DNA of 6,563 nt, from NCBI GenBank assembly GCA_945889545.1, contig CAMDCC010000176.1, forward strand, positions 1 through 6,563, given 5' to 3'. Below the pieces are notes generated by a model. It saw only the letters and a list, made by a program, of their open reading frames with translations, was not told the origin of the DNA and did not search any database. This stretch comes from Bifidobacterium breve. GTDB lineage: Bacteria; Actinomycetota; Acidimicrobiia; IMCC26256; PALSA-555. Position numbers and translations under genes: made by a program. Of the stretch, positions 5,226-6,563 are shown one piece after another. Within the stretch, counting starts at the first letter, position 1. Each line of letters begins with the position of its first letter.

Positions 5226-6563
5226 GACGACGGCTCCGCCAGCGCGACCTCGCGCTGGAGCTGGCGGAGCCGGATGCGATTCATCACGTCGAAGAGGACG
5301 CCCCGCGGTTGGCGGGCAAGGAACACTGCACCGAGACCGAAGAGCAGCGTTGGAATCTCCTTCAATCCCTCGGGAAGCGTGATGTTGAGTGGGAGGAGCA
5401 GCACGACGGCAGTGATGCCGACGCCGAGCACGCCTGCACCCACTACGGCACCCATAGGGGTGTAGATCGCCTTGGACCCGATGAGTCGCGCCATGAGACC
5501 CATCATGAAGAACACGACGATGATCACGAGGATGAAGCTCAGCTTGTTCGTGGGCGGCGATACCACGATGTACAGGATCCCGGCCATCAGCGCGCCGAGC
5601 ACAGACCGCACGCCCCACGTGACGACGATGGCCAGCCACACGATCCCCGCGAGCACCTCGAACGAGCTCACGAGGGCTCGCCCGAAGGTCACCGCGTACA
5701 AGCCACCACCGAGCCCCGCGATGAACGCGCTGAACCCGAAGGCGATGAGCTTCGATCTGACGATGCTCACGCCGATCGTCGCGGCAGCCGCCTCGCTTGA
5801 GCGCATCGCAGTGAGTGCCAGCCCGGTCGTTGATCTTCGGAGGTTCACGACAAGGAGCGCGACGACGCAGAACACCACGGCTAACAGGAGGAAGAAGTTG
5901 TCGCGGTTGTTGAAGTCGATGCCGAAGAACTCGGGTCGGGGGATCTCGACGCCGCTCGTGAAGTTGTCGAAATCGTCGCGAGCGAAGACCAAGAATCTCG
6001 CGAGCTGGGAGAATGCGAGCGTGGCCAACGCGAGGTAGAGGCCACCGAGTCGCAGGGTGAGGCCGGCCAGGAGCAACCCTATGGGGACGGCCATGAGCCC
6101 TCCAGCGAGCAGGGCGAGCCAGACCGGCCATCCGGCGTTCGTGGCGAGCTTTGCCGCGGTGAAGGCCCCGATGCCGGCCAACGAGACCTGCGCGAGCGAG
6201 ACCATGCCGCCTTCGCCGGTGACGACGGTGAAGGTGAGGAAGAGCACTCCGAGCGCGATGCCCTGACTCACGACTCCGATCCAGAAGTCGTTGAGCCACA
6301 GCGGGACCGTGAACAAGGCGAGTGCGACGGCGAGCGGGCCGATCGCTGCCTTCCACCCGGTAGCGCGTGTCGCCGGCGCGACTTCTTCTTCCGCCGGCCC
6401 CGCGCGCAGGTCGACTTCGAAGTGCTCGCGTCGCAGCCCCTGGTAGGCGAGGAGGAAGACCAGCATGACTAGGAAGGGGATGCTCTGGCGTAGGCCAGGC
6501 ACGAAGTCCGGGTATCGCTCCAAGATGCCTTGGATCAGGCCGATGAGCATCGCCCCGCCGAAT
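5222..6563 (-). CDS. LivH-LivM fused permease, 5' end outside the window
   Basis: The membrane permease of the Liv-type importer. The reading frame is open to the right edge, and the ATG at 6550 is probably internal. Numbering from that Met, residues 1-39 (LIGLIQGILERYP, then IPFLVMLVFLLAYQGL) match the last helix of a LivH protein. A charged linker follows (about 40-65, with AEEEVAPATR), and then a full LivM domain from about 66 to 442. LivM landmarks: GEGGMVSLAQVSLAGIGAF (112-130), LYLALATLAFSQL (171-183), and RSSEAAAATIGVSIVRSKL (250-268), continuing through a Gly-rich GLGGGLYA. About ten hydrophobic segments are visible in the LivM part. The C-terminus has RQPRGVLFD, then a basic tail. 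Near 345-390 there appear to be extra hydrophobic residues compared with ordinary LivM. Fusions of this kind occur in actinobacteria. The stop overlaps livG by 4 nt. Confidence 0.88.
   Translation of the reverse strand, partial: FGGAMLIGLIQGILERYPDFVPGLRQSIPFLVMLVFLLAYQGLRREHFEVDLRAGPAEEEVAPATRATGWKAAIGPLAVALALFTVPLWLNDFWIGVVSQGIALGVLFLTFTVVTGEGGMVSLAQVSLAGIGAFTAAKLATNAGWPVWLALLAGGLMAVPIGLLLAGLTLRLGGLYLALATLAFSQLARFLVFARDDFDNFTSGVEIPRPEFFGIDFNNRDNFFLLLAVVFCVVALLVVNLRRSTTGLALTAMRSSEAAAATIGVSIVRSKLIAFGFSAFIAGLGGGLYAVTFGRALVSSFEVLAGIVWLAIVVTWGVRSVLGALMAGILYIVVSPPTNKLSFILVIIVVFFMMGLMARLIGSKAIYTPMGAVVGAGVLGVGITAVVLLLPLNITLPEGLKEIPTLLFGLGAVFLARQPRGVLFDVMNRIRLRQLQREVALAEPSS

Noticed and set aside
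5226..6356. A 639-aa frame in which livG would have a ~377-aa N-terminal extension
   Set aside because: The extension is Arg/His-rich out-of-frame sequence inside livHM. LivG starts naturally at 5225 with a Shine-Dalgarno and an ATGA overlap.

Overview
The window is GC-rich DNA, most likely from an actinomycete (Actinomycetota). The base composition, an RNase P RNA of the actinobacterial bacterial-A type at the left edge, and a LivH-LivM fused permease all fit this. A lineage such as Acidimicrobiia or Thermoleophilia is possible, but the sequence alone does not settle it.

Layout, left to right. Positions 1 to about 300 (+ strand) hold the 3' three quarters of rnpB; its 5' end lies outside the window. 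Positions 301-604 carry no gene I can support, only short inverted repeats. Everything from 605 to the right edge is on the minus strand, so transcription there runs right to left and converges on rnpB. In order of transcription: a 5'-truncated livHM fusion permease (6563-5222), livG (5225-4437) and livF (4440-3715), joined by ATGA stop/start overlaps; a 131-nt gap with two small hairpins; an agmatinase-family ureohydrolase (3583-2651, GTG start, strong Shine-Dalgarno); a 49-codon ORF (2645-2496) that looks coding and starts 5 nt after the ureohydrolase stop; a YtcJ-like amidohydrolase (about 2508-940) whose most plausible start is a CTG preceded by GGAGG; and then, directly at the amidohydrolase stop, the last ~110 codons of a DHA2-type MFS permease with no front half (937-605).

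How the genes may work together (inference). The Liv-type ABC transporter would import an amino-acid-like or amide-like compound. The ureohydrolase would split a guanidino group from it or from a derivative, releasing urea, and the metal-dependent amidohydrolase would cleave an amide, carbamate or related bond. This reads as a small catabolic operon for a guanidino or amide nitrogen compound whose substrate is not evident. The solute-binding protein expected for such a transporter is not in the window and may lie upstream, beyond the right edge.

The points most worth checking are the MFS remnant joined exactly at the amidohydrolase stop (a likely recombination scar next to rnpB), the short uncharacterised ORF, the CTG start, and the non-canonical signature motif in LivG. 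I did not find a clear-cut new defence or mobile system.
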